Source of the DNA: Luscinia megarhynchos
Lineage: Eukaryota > Chordata > Aves > Passeriformes > Turdidae
Length of the DNA stretch: 64,000 bases
Direction of reading: 5' to 3'
NCBI GenBank assembly: GCA_034336665.1
Contig: CM067589.1
Span: 3,377,290 to 3,441,289, forward strand
The translations under genes were made by a program, and so were the position numbers. The notes under the pieces were generated by a model. The model did no database searches. It saw only the letters and a list, made by a program, of their open reading frames with translations, and had not been told where the DNA came from. Positions 1-12,500 of this stretch are shown in pieces (positions within the stretch are counted from its first letter, which is position 1; the number at the start of each line of letters is the position of its first letter).

Positions 1-1245
<1,245 letters not shown>

Positions 1246-1324
1246 TTACACTGAGCTCCGGCCGTGTGTCCGCCGAGTCCATCCTGCCGGGGATTCCCTC
1301 TCTGTCCCGCTGCCCCCATCCCGT

Positions 1325-2274
1325 TCAGTAAAAGCTCCTTTCAGCTCCCTGGGCCTGGCCCGTGCTCAGGTCCTTCCCTGAGTGTCCCTGGCACTCCCTG
1401 GAGCCGTGGGGGCCGGTGTCAGCACCTCGCGGCTCCGCTGTCGGCTGGGCGACCGTGCCCGCAGGGCAGCCCAGCGTGTCGTGGCAGGCGGTGCCAGGGT
1501 GCTGCCCGCGCTTGCCCATGGTGAGGATGCCCGCAGCGTGGTTGCCGGAGCCGTGGAGCAGGCGGTACAGCCGGCTCTGGAAAGCCAGGGGGACGCTCTT
1601 CCTCTTGCCCAGGGTGAGGATGCCGGCTGCGTGGTTGCCCATGCCGTGCAGGAGGTCGTAGACACGGCAGGAGCAGGTCTTCTGCCGGCAGCAGTGGGGC
1701 AGGTTCTGCCGGGCAGCAGCCAGGGAGCAGAAGAGGAGCAGGAGCAGGAGGCAGGCAGCTCGCCGGGGCTGCCGGAGCAACGGGCAGCGTTAGTGCAGGG
1801 CAGCGCAGGGCAGGGGGGACTGCACAGCCCCAGGGTTGCCCCCTGCCGTGCTCACTGGTGTTTCAACTCCCCCTGCCCTAATTGTTGCATAGCCCCACAC
1901 CCGAGGTGCACCTGCAGCATCACCTTTCACTGCCCTGGGGCACGGCCAGCACCCTCACCTGTGTTCCAACCAGCAGCCAGATGCGGTGTCCTCACTGCAC
2001 CCCTGTCCTGCTGTAGCAAACACCCTCCTCTCGCTGTCCAGTGCCACGGGACAAGCAGTGAAAGCACCCTGCTGCAGGCATTGCGTGCCCAGCTCCCTCC
2101 CAGCCAGTCCCCTCATCGCTGCTGGCTACAGTCAGGGAATCCCGGGGCTTCCCAAGAAACCAGCCAGGCCCTCCCACACCCCCAGCCCTACATTCTGACC
2201 TCCCACCCATCGCTTTTCTCTTCTCCCCAGGGGCTGCAGCACCCCAGCCCCACCTTGGTGTTGGGCACCTCCAT
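1325..2274 (-). CDS. HCRT: Prepro-orexin (hypocretin) neuropeptide precursor
   Basis: There are two coding exons: 2254-2274 (7 codons, MEVPNTK, followed by a GT donor) and 1325-1768 (after a CAG acceptor), giving 154 aa. A signal peptide with a leucine run is followed by orexin-A, which begins at Gln (a pyroglutamate candidate). Orexin-A carries the four-Cys core CCRQKTCSC, is 33 residues long and ends ..GILTL before GKR. Orexin-B follows directly: 28 residues ending ..[10 protein letters not shown] before GKR. In both GKR sites the Gly is the amide donor and the dibasic pair is the convertase site. Four cysteines form the two orexin-A disulfides in known orthologues. A poorly conserved C-terminal propeptide of about 60 residues completes the chain. 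The peptides act on the G-protein-coupled receptors HCRTR1 and HCRTR2 in arousal and feeding. The single intron after about 7 codons matches mammalian HCRT. A TATA box lies 90 bp upstream of the start codon. Confidence 0.96.
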
Positions 2275-2363
2275 CCTTCCTGGGCTCTTCAGGTGGCCGA
2301 GCGGCTCTGGGGCATGTCCCATCGGGCAGCCAACAGCGCAGCACCCTGCACTGCCGCCGCCAC

Positions 2364-2369
2364 TTTATA
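2364..2369 (-). promoter_or_regulatory. HCRT: HCRT TATA box
   Basis: The plus strand reads tttata, TATAAA in the HCRT sense, within ccctataaagtgg. It lies about 90 bp upstream of the start codon, so transcription should begin near 2335-2342 with a 5'UTR of about 65 nt. Tissue-restricted neuropeptide genes often use a TATA promoter. Confidence 0.75.
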
Positions 2370-2529
2370 GGGCCCAGCACAATAGTGCTGCCAAAAATAC
2401 CGCTGGGGCAGCGGGAGCAGCTGGTCTCTGGGAGACGTGGGAGCGCTGTGGCCGGTAGCCCGGCGACCATCCAGGCCTTTCCCCTCATTTGCAGCTCCCC
2501 ATTGTGAGGGTACTCACTGGACGGGGCGC

Positions 2530-2680
2530 CTGGCACTAATGAGGCGGTAATTGCCCATGGGCTGAGCTGCTGGGCTGGCACAAAGAGGCTGAAGGTCAGC
2601 GCCGGCCGGCTCCGGCTCCGGCAGCAGCGCAGTGCGCGGGGCTGCGGCTCAGAGCCCCATTAGGCTAATTAACCCCCTGA
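2530..2680. promoter_or_regulatory. Cluster of TAAT homeodomain cores upstream of HCRT
   Basis: TAATGA (2537-2542), TAATTG (2548-2553), CATTAG (2658-2663) and TAATTA (2666-2671) lie 170-300 bp upstream of the HCRT TATA box in otherwise GC-rich sequence. LIM- and HMX-class homeodomain factors are known regulators of orexin neurons. Binding here is inferred from the motifs alone. Confidence 0.4.
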
Positions 2681-3520
2681 ACAAAGGGGTGCCGGCAGCT
2701 CTATAGCTCCCTGACTGACGTGGGGAGCCGTCACTCTGCGCTTGGCTGGTGCCAGGGAGGGATAGTGCCACCAGCGTCCTGTACCCAGTGCCACCCTCCA
2801 TCCCCTTTGATGACACCATCCCATCCTGGTCCTGCCTGGAACAGAGGGAGCCACAGGGCAGCAGGGAGGGTCTTGCACTCTTTATAACGCTCCAAAGCCC
2901 CAGCCCAACCCCAGACCACCTCCAGCCTTTGCTTGAGCTGAACTCCCTTGCCCTGGGGGATGAACCCAAATGTGTCCCTGATGCCAGAAGCCACATCTGC
3001 TGTTCAGGGACACCCTGGCCCCACATCTGCTGCACCAGAGAGCCTCGCAGTCCCCCTGTACAGTAGGGACCCCAGGGATGCTATGGAGGTGACAGGACCA
3101 GCCAGGACCCTTCCTGCCAGCCAGGTATTCCCCAGGGTGGGTGAAGGCCAAACCTGCAGCCCAGGGCAGGGTAGGCAGGAGCCCAGACCTGGGGCTGCTT
3201 TTCCAAGTGGCACCTGGCACAGCAGGCTGGGGGTACATGCACATGGGCACTGGGGTATCAGCATCCCCACTGGCCTCTTGGCAGAGTACTGGTTCCAGAA
3301 GCAGATGGAGGGATAGATGAGTCCCCTGGGAGCTTGGTGGGGCAAGAGGGAGCAGGGACATCTCTCCCCAGCCTCTCCTCTGAATTCTGCTGCAAGCCCC
3401 TCCACACAGCAGAGCACAGGCACCCAGCCTCACACACGTTCCCCAGGCAGGCTGGGGCTCCCTGCTCCCGGCCCCTGCAGCCAGGGGTGCTCAGTCCGGG
3501 CCCCCAGCCCCAGACCAGGG

Positions 3521-6500
3521 TCAGCAGGACGCTGTGTCGCCACCTCCATCTGTCTCGGGGATGGGCTCCAGCGGGGCTTGCAGCCGAGAGGGCTCCGGCG
3601 AGGCTGATCCGTTCCTGCCGATGCCGCAGGACTGTCCCGCATTGTGGATCTGCCACAGGTTGTCCAGTGCCTCCGCCTTGGCGTGCTTGAGGAGGTCAGC
3701 CTGGCCCTGCGGGGAGGAGAGGGCGGGGATGTGTTAGGGCGGAGGCAGGAGGGTGACGAGGCAGGGCAGGGCAGGGCAGGGCAGGGCAGGGCAGGGCAGG
3801 GCAGGTGTGTCCCCGCAGCCCTTGCCCCTCACCTTGAGGACAGTGATGTTCCAGGCGAAGCTCTCCAGCGCCTTCTGCAGCTTGCGGCCCCGCAGCCCTT
3901 CCTTGGTCTCGATGCGGTGCAGCTCCTTGTGGAAATCCATCCCTGAGTTGGTGATAGAGGTGCTCAGAGGGTGCAGGGCTGTTGGCACAGGGACAGCCAC
4001 CACCCACGACCAACAGGGACCAAACCAGAAGAATGCTCTTTGCCCTTTGGGGTTGCAGGCTGGGTGGGCTCCCCACTGCCCCAGCAGCCTCGAGCAGCCT
4101 CCCTGCCTCAAATGATGGGCCAACAGAACCCCCAACATCCCAGCACCACTGTCAGCTGCGGCATGTGGCTGTCCTGGACCCAGAGACCATGCGGTCCGGA
4201 AGGGCAGTGAAAACCCCGGGCAGAGGCACAGCCCTTGCACTCCATGCTCATCTGGGGGGAGTCAGAGCAGGGACCACCAGACCCCCCAGGGGAGCGCGGG
4301 CCCGTCACTGTGCCCCACGTGCCATCCCCGTGAGTGGGTGCTATATTTGCCCCGCCTGACGCAGCAGCGGCTCCGGCCCACGCGAGAGCTCCCACGCAGC
4401 TCAGCCGCCCTCGCGCTGCCAATCACCAGCACCCACGGCCCCGCGCCCCCGCAGCTCCCGGACCCCCAGCCCCTGCCAGCCTGTGTGCTGCCACCCACTG
4501 GGGTTTGTCCACAGCACGGCCAGGGTGAAAGCAGGGACAGGCAGCACCAGGGCACGGGGGTGGGGGCTGCAGCTGCCAAATTGCTGCCTACCACCCCCCC
4601 GAGCGGCAGCACACCCCAGAATCACTCTGCAGCACTCCAGCGCAGCAGCCAGAGCAGGACAGGAGGGCACAGCACCAATCTGTGCCCTGCAGCTTGTGCC
4701 CCACTGCTCCACTCCCCCAGTGCTCGCAGCAGTGGCAGAGCTGAGCCAAGAGCTCGGGGAGATTTCCGTCTGCTGCGTAGGCAGGGAACAAACACGGCTG
4801 CTGGCAGCAAGGCTGGCATGGCGGGGACAGCAGAGCAGGGCTTCCTCCTTCTTCCCCAGCCCTGCAGCTCCTGACACACTCCCAGCCCCACAGGGAGAAG
4901 CCTCTGGAGCTGGTGGGGCTATTTCTAGGGGGTTCCAGCCAACAGAGGGGCCACGCAGCCATCGAGGCCTGGAGTGGGGCTGGAGGTCCAGGCAGCTGCC
5001 ACAGAGTGGGGGCACCTGCAGGGAGGACCAGGGCAGGCAGCAGCAGCACCTGCCTGTGTGGGTTCTGCCATGTGTTTGGGAAGTCTTAACACTCAGTTGC
5101 CATTTCTGCCGTCAGCCCCAGCCTGTTATTTCTGGCACTAATTATGTTCTGGCGTTTGACAGCTAATGACTCTTCCCCGCTTCCTCATCAGCCTCCCCCA
5201 CTCTGCTTGCTCTCTGCCACACAGCTCTGCAGCCCACCCACCCACGCCCTGCCCCAGTGCAGGAAGCCCTGAGCTCCAGGACGTGCCTGGGTCCACACCA
5301 GAGCCACAGCAGAGCTGGGGCTGCCCTCCAGGACCCACCTGCCTGCTGTGCCTGGATGAGCTTCCCATACACGGCGTCGGCAGACTCGATCAGCGTCCGG
5401 CTAGTCTGGATCATCTAGGGAGAGGGGCAGCGTGAGGAGCTGGGCAGCCCCGGCCCTGTGCCCCCCTGGCCAAGTGGATGGGGAGGCAGGGCTCATCAGG
5501 GGCTGCCCCCTGCACCAGCACAGTGCCTGGGGTTTGGCCCTTCCCATCTCACCACACACAGCCGGGTATGGTGTGACCAGCACCTGGCCAATGGCCAGGT
5601 TCCCTTCAACACAAAAGAAGGAAGCAGCTCTGGCTGTGGCTATTAATGGGATTTCTCCCACCTGGTGGGACCACAGCAGGGGACAGGCAGTGCAGGCACA
5701 GGGTAGGGGCTGCAGTGTCTAAGAGTCAGACTGATCTGAGCAAGCCTGTGCCTTGGCAAGGCTCCTCCCTGGGCAGCCCTCATCCCCTGGCCACTCACCT
5801 TCCCCTGTCCCAGGATGGGTACAGTGAGTTCAGAGCTCCCCATTCTTGGACCTTCTTATCCATCCCTCAAAACCTACTCAGGTTCATCCCACAAAAACTG
5901 CCCAGGTCCATCCCATAAAACCTGCACCACCATGGGGTGCTGGTCCCAGTGCCACTGATCCCAGAGAGCCTCCCCAAGGGGCTGAGCCCTGTCAGACGGC
6001 ACTTACCGTCTCGTAGGCGGTGAGGACCTTGCGCAGCAGGTCGGGGTATGGGGCCCTGGGCCTCCATGGGGGGGTACTGCTCTGCCAGGTTGAGGGTGAC
6101 GCTGGGTGCGCTGTCACTGTGCAGCAGCCACGTGGACACCGTCAGGATGCACTGCTTCATGTTGGCAGCGGGTGTCAGCCCACACAGCTCCTTGAAGGAC
6201 ACCAGCGCATTCTGCAGAGACCAGTGCCCAGTGTCAGGAGTTCAGCTGGGAGGACCCCCAGGAGCCCCCCCCAACACAGGAACACCATTTCCCACAGCTC
6301 TCTGCTCCAGGTAAAGCTCCTCGCTCACATCCCCCAGGAAAAGGGGGACAGTCTGGCTCCCCAGCCCCTCCCAGTCCAGCCCCATCCTCCCCTGCAGAAA
6401 CCAGGTTCCCTGGTGCCTCTGCAGGGTCCATACCTGCACATTCTCCCGCAGGTCAGTGGCCTCCCGCAGCGGCTGGGTGGCCGTCCGGAAGACTTCGTCG

Positions 6501-9500
6501 ATGGCTTTGATGCCAGTGGCCTTGGTGGAAGTGTACTCGCGCACCCGGCGGCCCCGGCGCCCCGCCAGCCCCCGGCGGTGCCCCTTGCCCCCGCCACGGC
6601 GGTCGGTGATGGCCACGTGCACAAAGAGGGTGGCGTGGGGCAGGGGCTCCCCGGCCAGCGACTGCAGGGGGACGTGGCGGTAGCCGGGCTGCAGGCACTC
6701 AAAGGGGATGGTGTACTGGGCGAATGAACTCGTCCCCGATGTAGTCATCGTCCAGCACAACGAAGCGCAGGACGGCCAGCTCCGGCAGGTTGATCTGGAA
6801 CTCCAGGCTCTCGTCGAAGATGGGGTTGTCCCCGCTCTGCAGGGCTGTCTTAGTGCGGTGCTCGGCGCAGTCGGCCGGAATGCCGTGGATTTCAGCACAG
6901 ACATAGGGCTCCACCACCTCCCCCTTGGCCCCCGAGCCCTTGGGCTTGGGCAGGTTCTGCCCGCTGATGACCTTGAGGTGCAGGAGCTGGGCAGGCACCC
7001 CGGGCAGGGAGTCCTTGGCGTTGGCACTGAAGTAGGAGACCTCCTCCCGCATGATGGCCGGGCGGAGCACGTAGCCACAGGCCCCGTTCTGCCGGAACCA
7101 GCCCGCATTCAGGTCCATCATGAGCCCCGGTGTCTGGTAGTTCATAGCCACCATCTGGCAGCCGCACTTCCAGAAATCCTGGGGGTTCATGTTGCTGGCG
7201 TCGATGCGCATGGGGCTGGGGTAGATGCGGGACAGGAACCGCTTGTTGTAGCTGACCAGCTCAGCTGGGCACTCGTTGGCGAAGCGCCCCGCCTCCACCT
7301 CGCTGAAGGAGCACATCTCCCAGTAGCGCTGCCCGCGTCTGGAGCTCTCAAAGTCCTGGAAGGGGACTGCCTGGCAGAGGCTCACCAGCTCTGAGAGCTC
7401 CCGGCTGAGGCGCACCCGCCGCAGCCCACCTCCCTCCGGTGCCTCCCGGTCCTCCTGGCCCAGCCGCCGCGCCAGCTCCCAGCCTTCCTCCTCATCCGAC
7501 ACCTCCCCCTCGCTGTCCTCGCAGGTGGGCGGCAGCTTCTTGCCCTTGATGAGGATGCGGCCCTTGAGCTCCTCCGGGGAGGGCAGGTAGGACGCCACGG
7601 GGTTGGGGGGCTCCAGGTACAGCTTTTCCCCCAGCGTCTTGCGCAGGCACTGGGCAGCCAGTCGCTGCTGGGGGGCCGAGCAGCGCACCACCAGGCAGAG
7701 GATGAGGGGGTAGGCGGAGGCAGTGAAGGCGTGCTGGTCGATCAGCCCCACCACGGCACGGAAGGGCACGCAGGAGGCAGCTGAGGGGCTGGTGTAGACC
7801 ACGGGCTCGCCCTCAGGGCCGTCCCACAGCACCAGCTCGATGCTGCGGCAGCCCAGGCCCAGGGCGCTGATGTAGCCACTGATGTCTGAGCGGCCCCAGA
7901 AGTTGTCCTCCAGCAGGCAGGCGCTGTGGGCAGAGCTGATGTAGTAGTGGGAGAGGGGCTGCGCCATGTCCTGGCAGACCTTGCGGTGCTGCGGGTCAAA
8001 GATGGAGCAGTCGGCAGAGAGCAGGTAACGTGTGAAGCCGTCGATGGCCAGGTAGCCTTTCTCCCGGCCCTCCTTGGAGGGCTCATACTTGCTGACAATC
8101 TCCAAGCACTTCTCCTCTGTCACCCCCTCCATGCCCTGCTCTACCTCCAGGAACATCAGCAGGTCCTTCACACCCAGGTACTCCTTGTTGCTGGAGAACT
8201 GGACCAGCAGGAAAAAGATCTCAGGGCGGGTGCAGAGCTCGCAGTATGCCTCCACAAAGAGGTCGCAGGCCACCTCCGTGCCAGGACGCTCGCTGGCCTT
8301 CTGCAGCTCCTTGAACTTCAGCTCGATGGTGGAGGTCTTCATGCCAGGGTTGAGCGCTTTGATCAGCTGCACAGCCCGGGACACAGGGATGCGGCCAGAC
8401 TTCTCCAGGTCAGCAAGGTCGAAGACGGAGGAGATCCAGGACGTCCGCAGGCTGGGGTGGCCAGTCCCGGGCGCCTCAGGGCTGTGCTTTCCATAGGACA
8501 CCAGATAGCGCAGCCCCATCACCCAGGCACTCACCACATCTGCTGAGCTGGCCACCAGGTCCAGGGACTCGTAGTTGTCTCCGTAGATGATGGAGAAGGC
8601 GCACTCGTCCGGGAACTGGTCGGAGAGGCCATTGCTGCGCAGGACAGGCGTCTTCTTGCCCACACGCACCTCTTTGACCGATTTGATCTCAATCTTGGCC
8701 TTCTCGGAGTCCTTCTTGGAGGGCTCCCAGCGCACGGAGCGCATGTCGGCATCCAGCACGAAGAAGCGGCTGTACATGCGGGAGTTGGAGCGCACCTTCT
8801 TCAGCTCACAGCCCTCCAGCATGAGGGAGATGCAGGCAGCTGTGCTGTTGATCTTGCGGTCATTGGGCATGGAGCTGAAGGACACTGTCTTCTTCTTGTG
8901 CGGCGGCCGCTGCCGGGAGCCATCCTGCCAGGGTGGGAAAGGGGCAGAGCCATCAGGGACAGCCAGGCAGCACACGCCCCACCAGTGCCCGGCATCCTCC
9001 TGCCCCATGGTTCCCCTGCCCCAGCCCAAAGCAGTGCACAGCACTGCCCCAGCACCGCGCCGAGCACAGCCCACACCAGTCTGCCCCTCTCCTGGGGGCT
9101 GGGAGCCAGCTCCAGCCCTGGCTTCCCTCACAGCTCACTGCCTGGCTTATTTTAACTCTGCTTTCCTTCCTTCCTTCCTGCTCCTGGCCCTGAGCTGGAT
9201 CCTTCCCCACTGCTTGCTCACCCTCACAGGCACAGCCATGCGCCAGCAGCCCAGCACAGCCCCTGCCTCCTTGGACTGGGGACACCAGAGGAAAAGAGAC
9301 TCATGTGATGCAAGAGCAGAGCTGCTCCTGGGGAGCCCAAGACAGACCCCCCACTCTTCTGCAAGGAGCAGAGCAGGACAGCCCCTGCCAGTGCCACACC
9401 CTGGGGACAACCACGGCCAGGGCTCTGTCCCACAGAGCGCAGGGTCATGAGGGCATGGGCTGTTTGCTGCCAGACCTCCTGCCCACCCTCTGTCCTGCCT

Positions 9501-12500
9501 CACAACAGGGAGGGGGGACCCAGCTGCCACAGGGCTGGCAGGGTCAGGGGATAAGGGAGAACAGCAGGGCCAGGAGTATATTATGGGATAGATTTCATTA
9601 AGTAGCGCAGTAGGAGGAGATTTAATCCACTTCTTCAAGATTATGGTGAGTCACCTCTAATCTGGTGGTGTCTCTGTCAGAGGCGGGTTCTGCTCAGCTG
9701 CCCAGGTTGGAGGTGAGGGGTTGCTCCCCTCCAGTGTCCCCAGAGCTTCCACAGCTCTTGCTCGGGGCTGCAACTGGGCAAGCACATCCCTGATCTGTGC
9801 CTGATCCTGGAGGGTCGGGACCTGCCCCACGGGGTCAGGCAGCCACAGCCAAGGGCATTCGGGATAAGTCGCACAAACCGATGTGCGGTTTCCCCAGGGG
9901 ATGGGGAATCCTCCAGGGATGCCCGGGACACAACGGCCCAAGGGACGAGGAACCAGCACCAGCCCTCAGCCCCTTGTTAGAGCCAGGCATATCCTACTCT
10001 CCTGGAGCTCGGATGTGGTGTCTGTTTGCATCCTCTCGCTGCCAGATTGCTCCAGGGAGCTGGCCGAGCTCCAAGACCCTGCCTCGGTGCCAGCCATCCC
10101 GGGTCGGCAGGCGCTCAGCGGCAGGTCACGCCATCGGCCAGCCCCGCGGGGAAGGACTCGACGCCGGATGCTTCTTGCATGCTGCAATCTGAGCGCCCCA
10201 CTGACAGGTATCCCCAGCCCCCCAGCTCGCCGCGGGGCCACGGGCACAGAGGGCTGCGCCTCCCTCTCCCCGGCAGGACCCCCGCCCCTCCGCAGACCCG
10301 CTCCCCGCCCGGCGCACCCACCCGCGCGGCTCCGCACCGGGCCCCACAGCTGAAAACAGGAAATCCATCCGGAAAGGAAACACGGGCGGGGGGCCTGCGT
10401 GCACCCAGCGCCAGGGACCTGCTTCCAGCTGTGCCCGCTGCAAGCGGCCAGAAACACCCACCGGCACCGGCCCCGCCGCGCCCCCGACCACCCCGGCGCA
10501 GCCGAACCCTGCAGACCCCCACCCTCCCAGGCTTAGATAGGGAAGGGGGTGCCCGCTGCAGCACTTTGGGGTGCAGATGTCTGGCACACACCCAAGAGCG
10601 CCCTGCAGCACACAGCTCTGCTTCTCCCTGTGCACGGGCGAGCAGCGAGCAGGGGGTGCGAGGAGCCTCCCGCCTGCAGCTGCCCTCCGCCCCTCAGTGC
10701 AGCCTGGGGACCGGCAGGGAAGAGCCTCTGCTCCCTGGCAGCCCCTTCACACGCTGTTCCAGGCGCTCTCCAACCCGGGGGACAGCCCGCGAAGTGCAGG
10801 AGCAGCGCAGGCAGGTGGCGAGTAAGGCAGCAGAGGAGTCGGGAGGACACGGCGCCATGGCCATGGCAGCATGGAACACCCCCAGGCAGAGGGCAGAGCT
10901 CCGGCCGGAGCAGGATCCCGCTCCCTGTGCCCCCGAGCTGGCAGGGTAGGCACGGCTACCTACCTACAGAGCAAAGCACGGACCACGATGCCAGTGGAGA
11001 GCGTGGGCTCGCACGGAGGGCACGTTCCAGTCCCTGCTTGCCCTGCCCAGCTCTGCAGCATGTGTTAAGCACCTCTTCAGCCAATTATCTCCTGCATTAG
11101 TGCCCTGGTGAGTGCTGATGCCCTAATCTCCACGTGACAGCCACGGTTACCGGCCATGCAACCCACTCTCAAGGCACGGGATGGAGAAGGGCCCATCAGT
11201 CGTCCCTCTCTTGCCTTTATTCTCCAGCCTGGCCGTGACGTGACTCATCTGCAGGTGAATTCCTCAGGTCCCGGGTCTCCCCACTACCCCTATACCAGGC
11301 TGGGCAGCGTGGGCAGGGGGGCAGGCAGACAGCACCCCCGGAGCTGCAGCAGTGGGAAGACCAGGCACAGTCAGGGCTTTTCTACCGTCGTTTGTTCCCT
11401 GCCAAGAAGAGAGCGACTGACACATCCACTCCCCGCGGCACCAGCTGCCACTCCCCGGCGAGGGGCCGTGGAGTCAGATCCCAGCAGAGGCACCACACGG
11501 CTCCTGGGGCTGGAAGGGGGCTCAGGGGACAGAACAACAAAATGCTAGCTAAGGGACACCTCCTGCAGCAGGGAAAAACAGATCCAATACCCCTTAAGTC
11601 CCTCCCCAGCATCGTCCCAGCCCACGGGGCAACAAGTCCCCTCCGCTTTCAGCCTGGGAAGAAATAAGGGAGCAGGTCCTTCAGCCAGGGCACAGGGACA
11701 CTGCAGGGGACAGCTGCCCTCAGGACCCCCTGTCTCCACACAGATAGTGAGTCGTACTTTCATATTCACTCCCCCATCCTTTTCTGGAAATCCCAAAAAA
11801 TAACAGAGCTGGCAGCTCTTTCCACATGTGCCTCCACTGCCGCTCAGGCCCCGGATGGATTCGGAGATGCACAACGCATCAGCACAAGCTGGGGACACTC
11901 TCCAGGTCCGACCTCCCCCGGGGCCAGCACCCTCCCCCGCCAGCGCTGGCCTTGGGCCACCTGACCTTCACGTGAGGCCAAATCCCGTGGTGACGCAGGT
12001 GGTGACAGGGATGTGCCCGCCCGGGTGCAAGCCAGAGGTTCACCACTCCCAGCCCGCGGTGCCCGCGGATGGTCCCTGGGCAAGGAAAGATGCTGGTCCG
12101 CCCCGGGGGGAGCAGGAGACCCCGGCAATGTCCCCAGGGAAAGCAGGCACAGACGGCGCGCTGGCAGCAGCCTCTGGCTGCACGGGAGCACCGGCAGGTC
12201 TCCGTGCCGTCACCGCGTGGGCACAGCCCCGCCGCCCCCGCAACAGTTTGCAGCGAGAGCCCGGGCGGGTGCGGGCAGGGACTCAGGGTCCTGACACCGC
12301 CGTCCGGAAAACTGGATCCTGGGCACAGAAGAGCGGGGCTGGGTCACCACGGAAACAGCCCCCTCACGGGGTATTAATAGCACCGGAGCAATCCCAGCTT
12401 AAAATAGGCTGCCGGGAGCAGCGAGGAGAGTCCCGGGCGGACGTGACCTATTGTGTCAGCGAGTACCGCTAGCATCAGCACAATCAGGGGGTTCATTTAG

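Larger units (their letters stand above)
2275..3520. other. HCRT promoter region and 3' flank of the PLCL-like gene
   Basis: Holds the HCRT 5'UTR, TATA box and TAAT cluster. From about 2700 upward it probably holds the 3'UTR of the PLCL-like gene. No canonical AATAAA or ATTAAA was found on the minus strand here, so that gene's 3' end is undefined. No further gene is seen. Confidence 0.5.

Noticed and set aside
6708..8546. Plus-strand frames of 206-228 codons across the PLCL-like large exon
   Set aside because: Antisense shadows of a conserved coding exon with clear family similarity on the minus strand.
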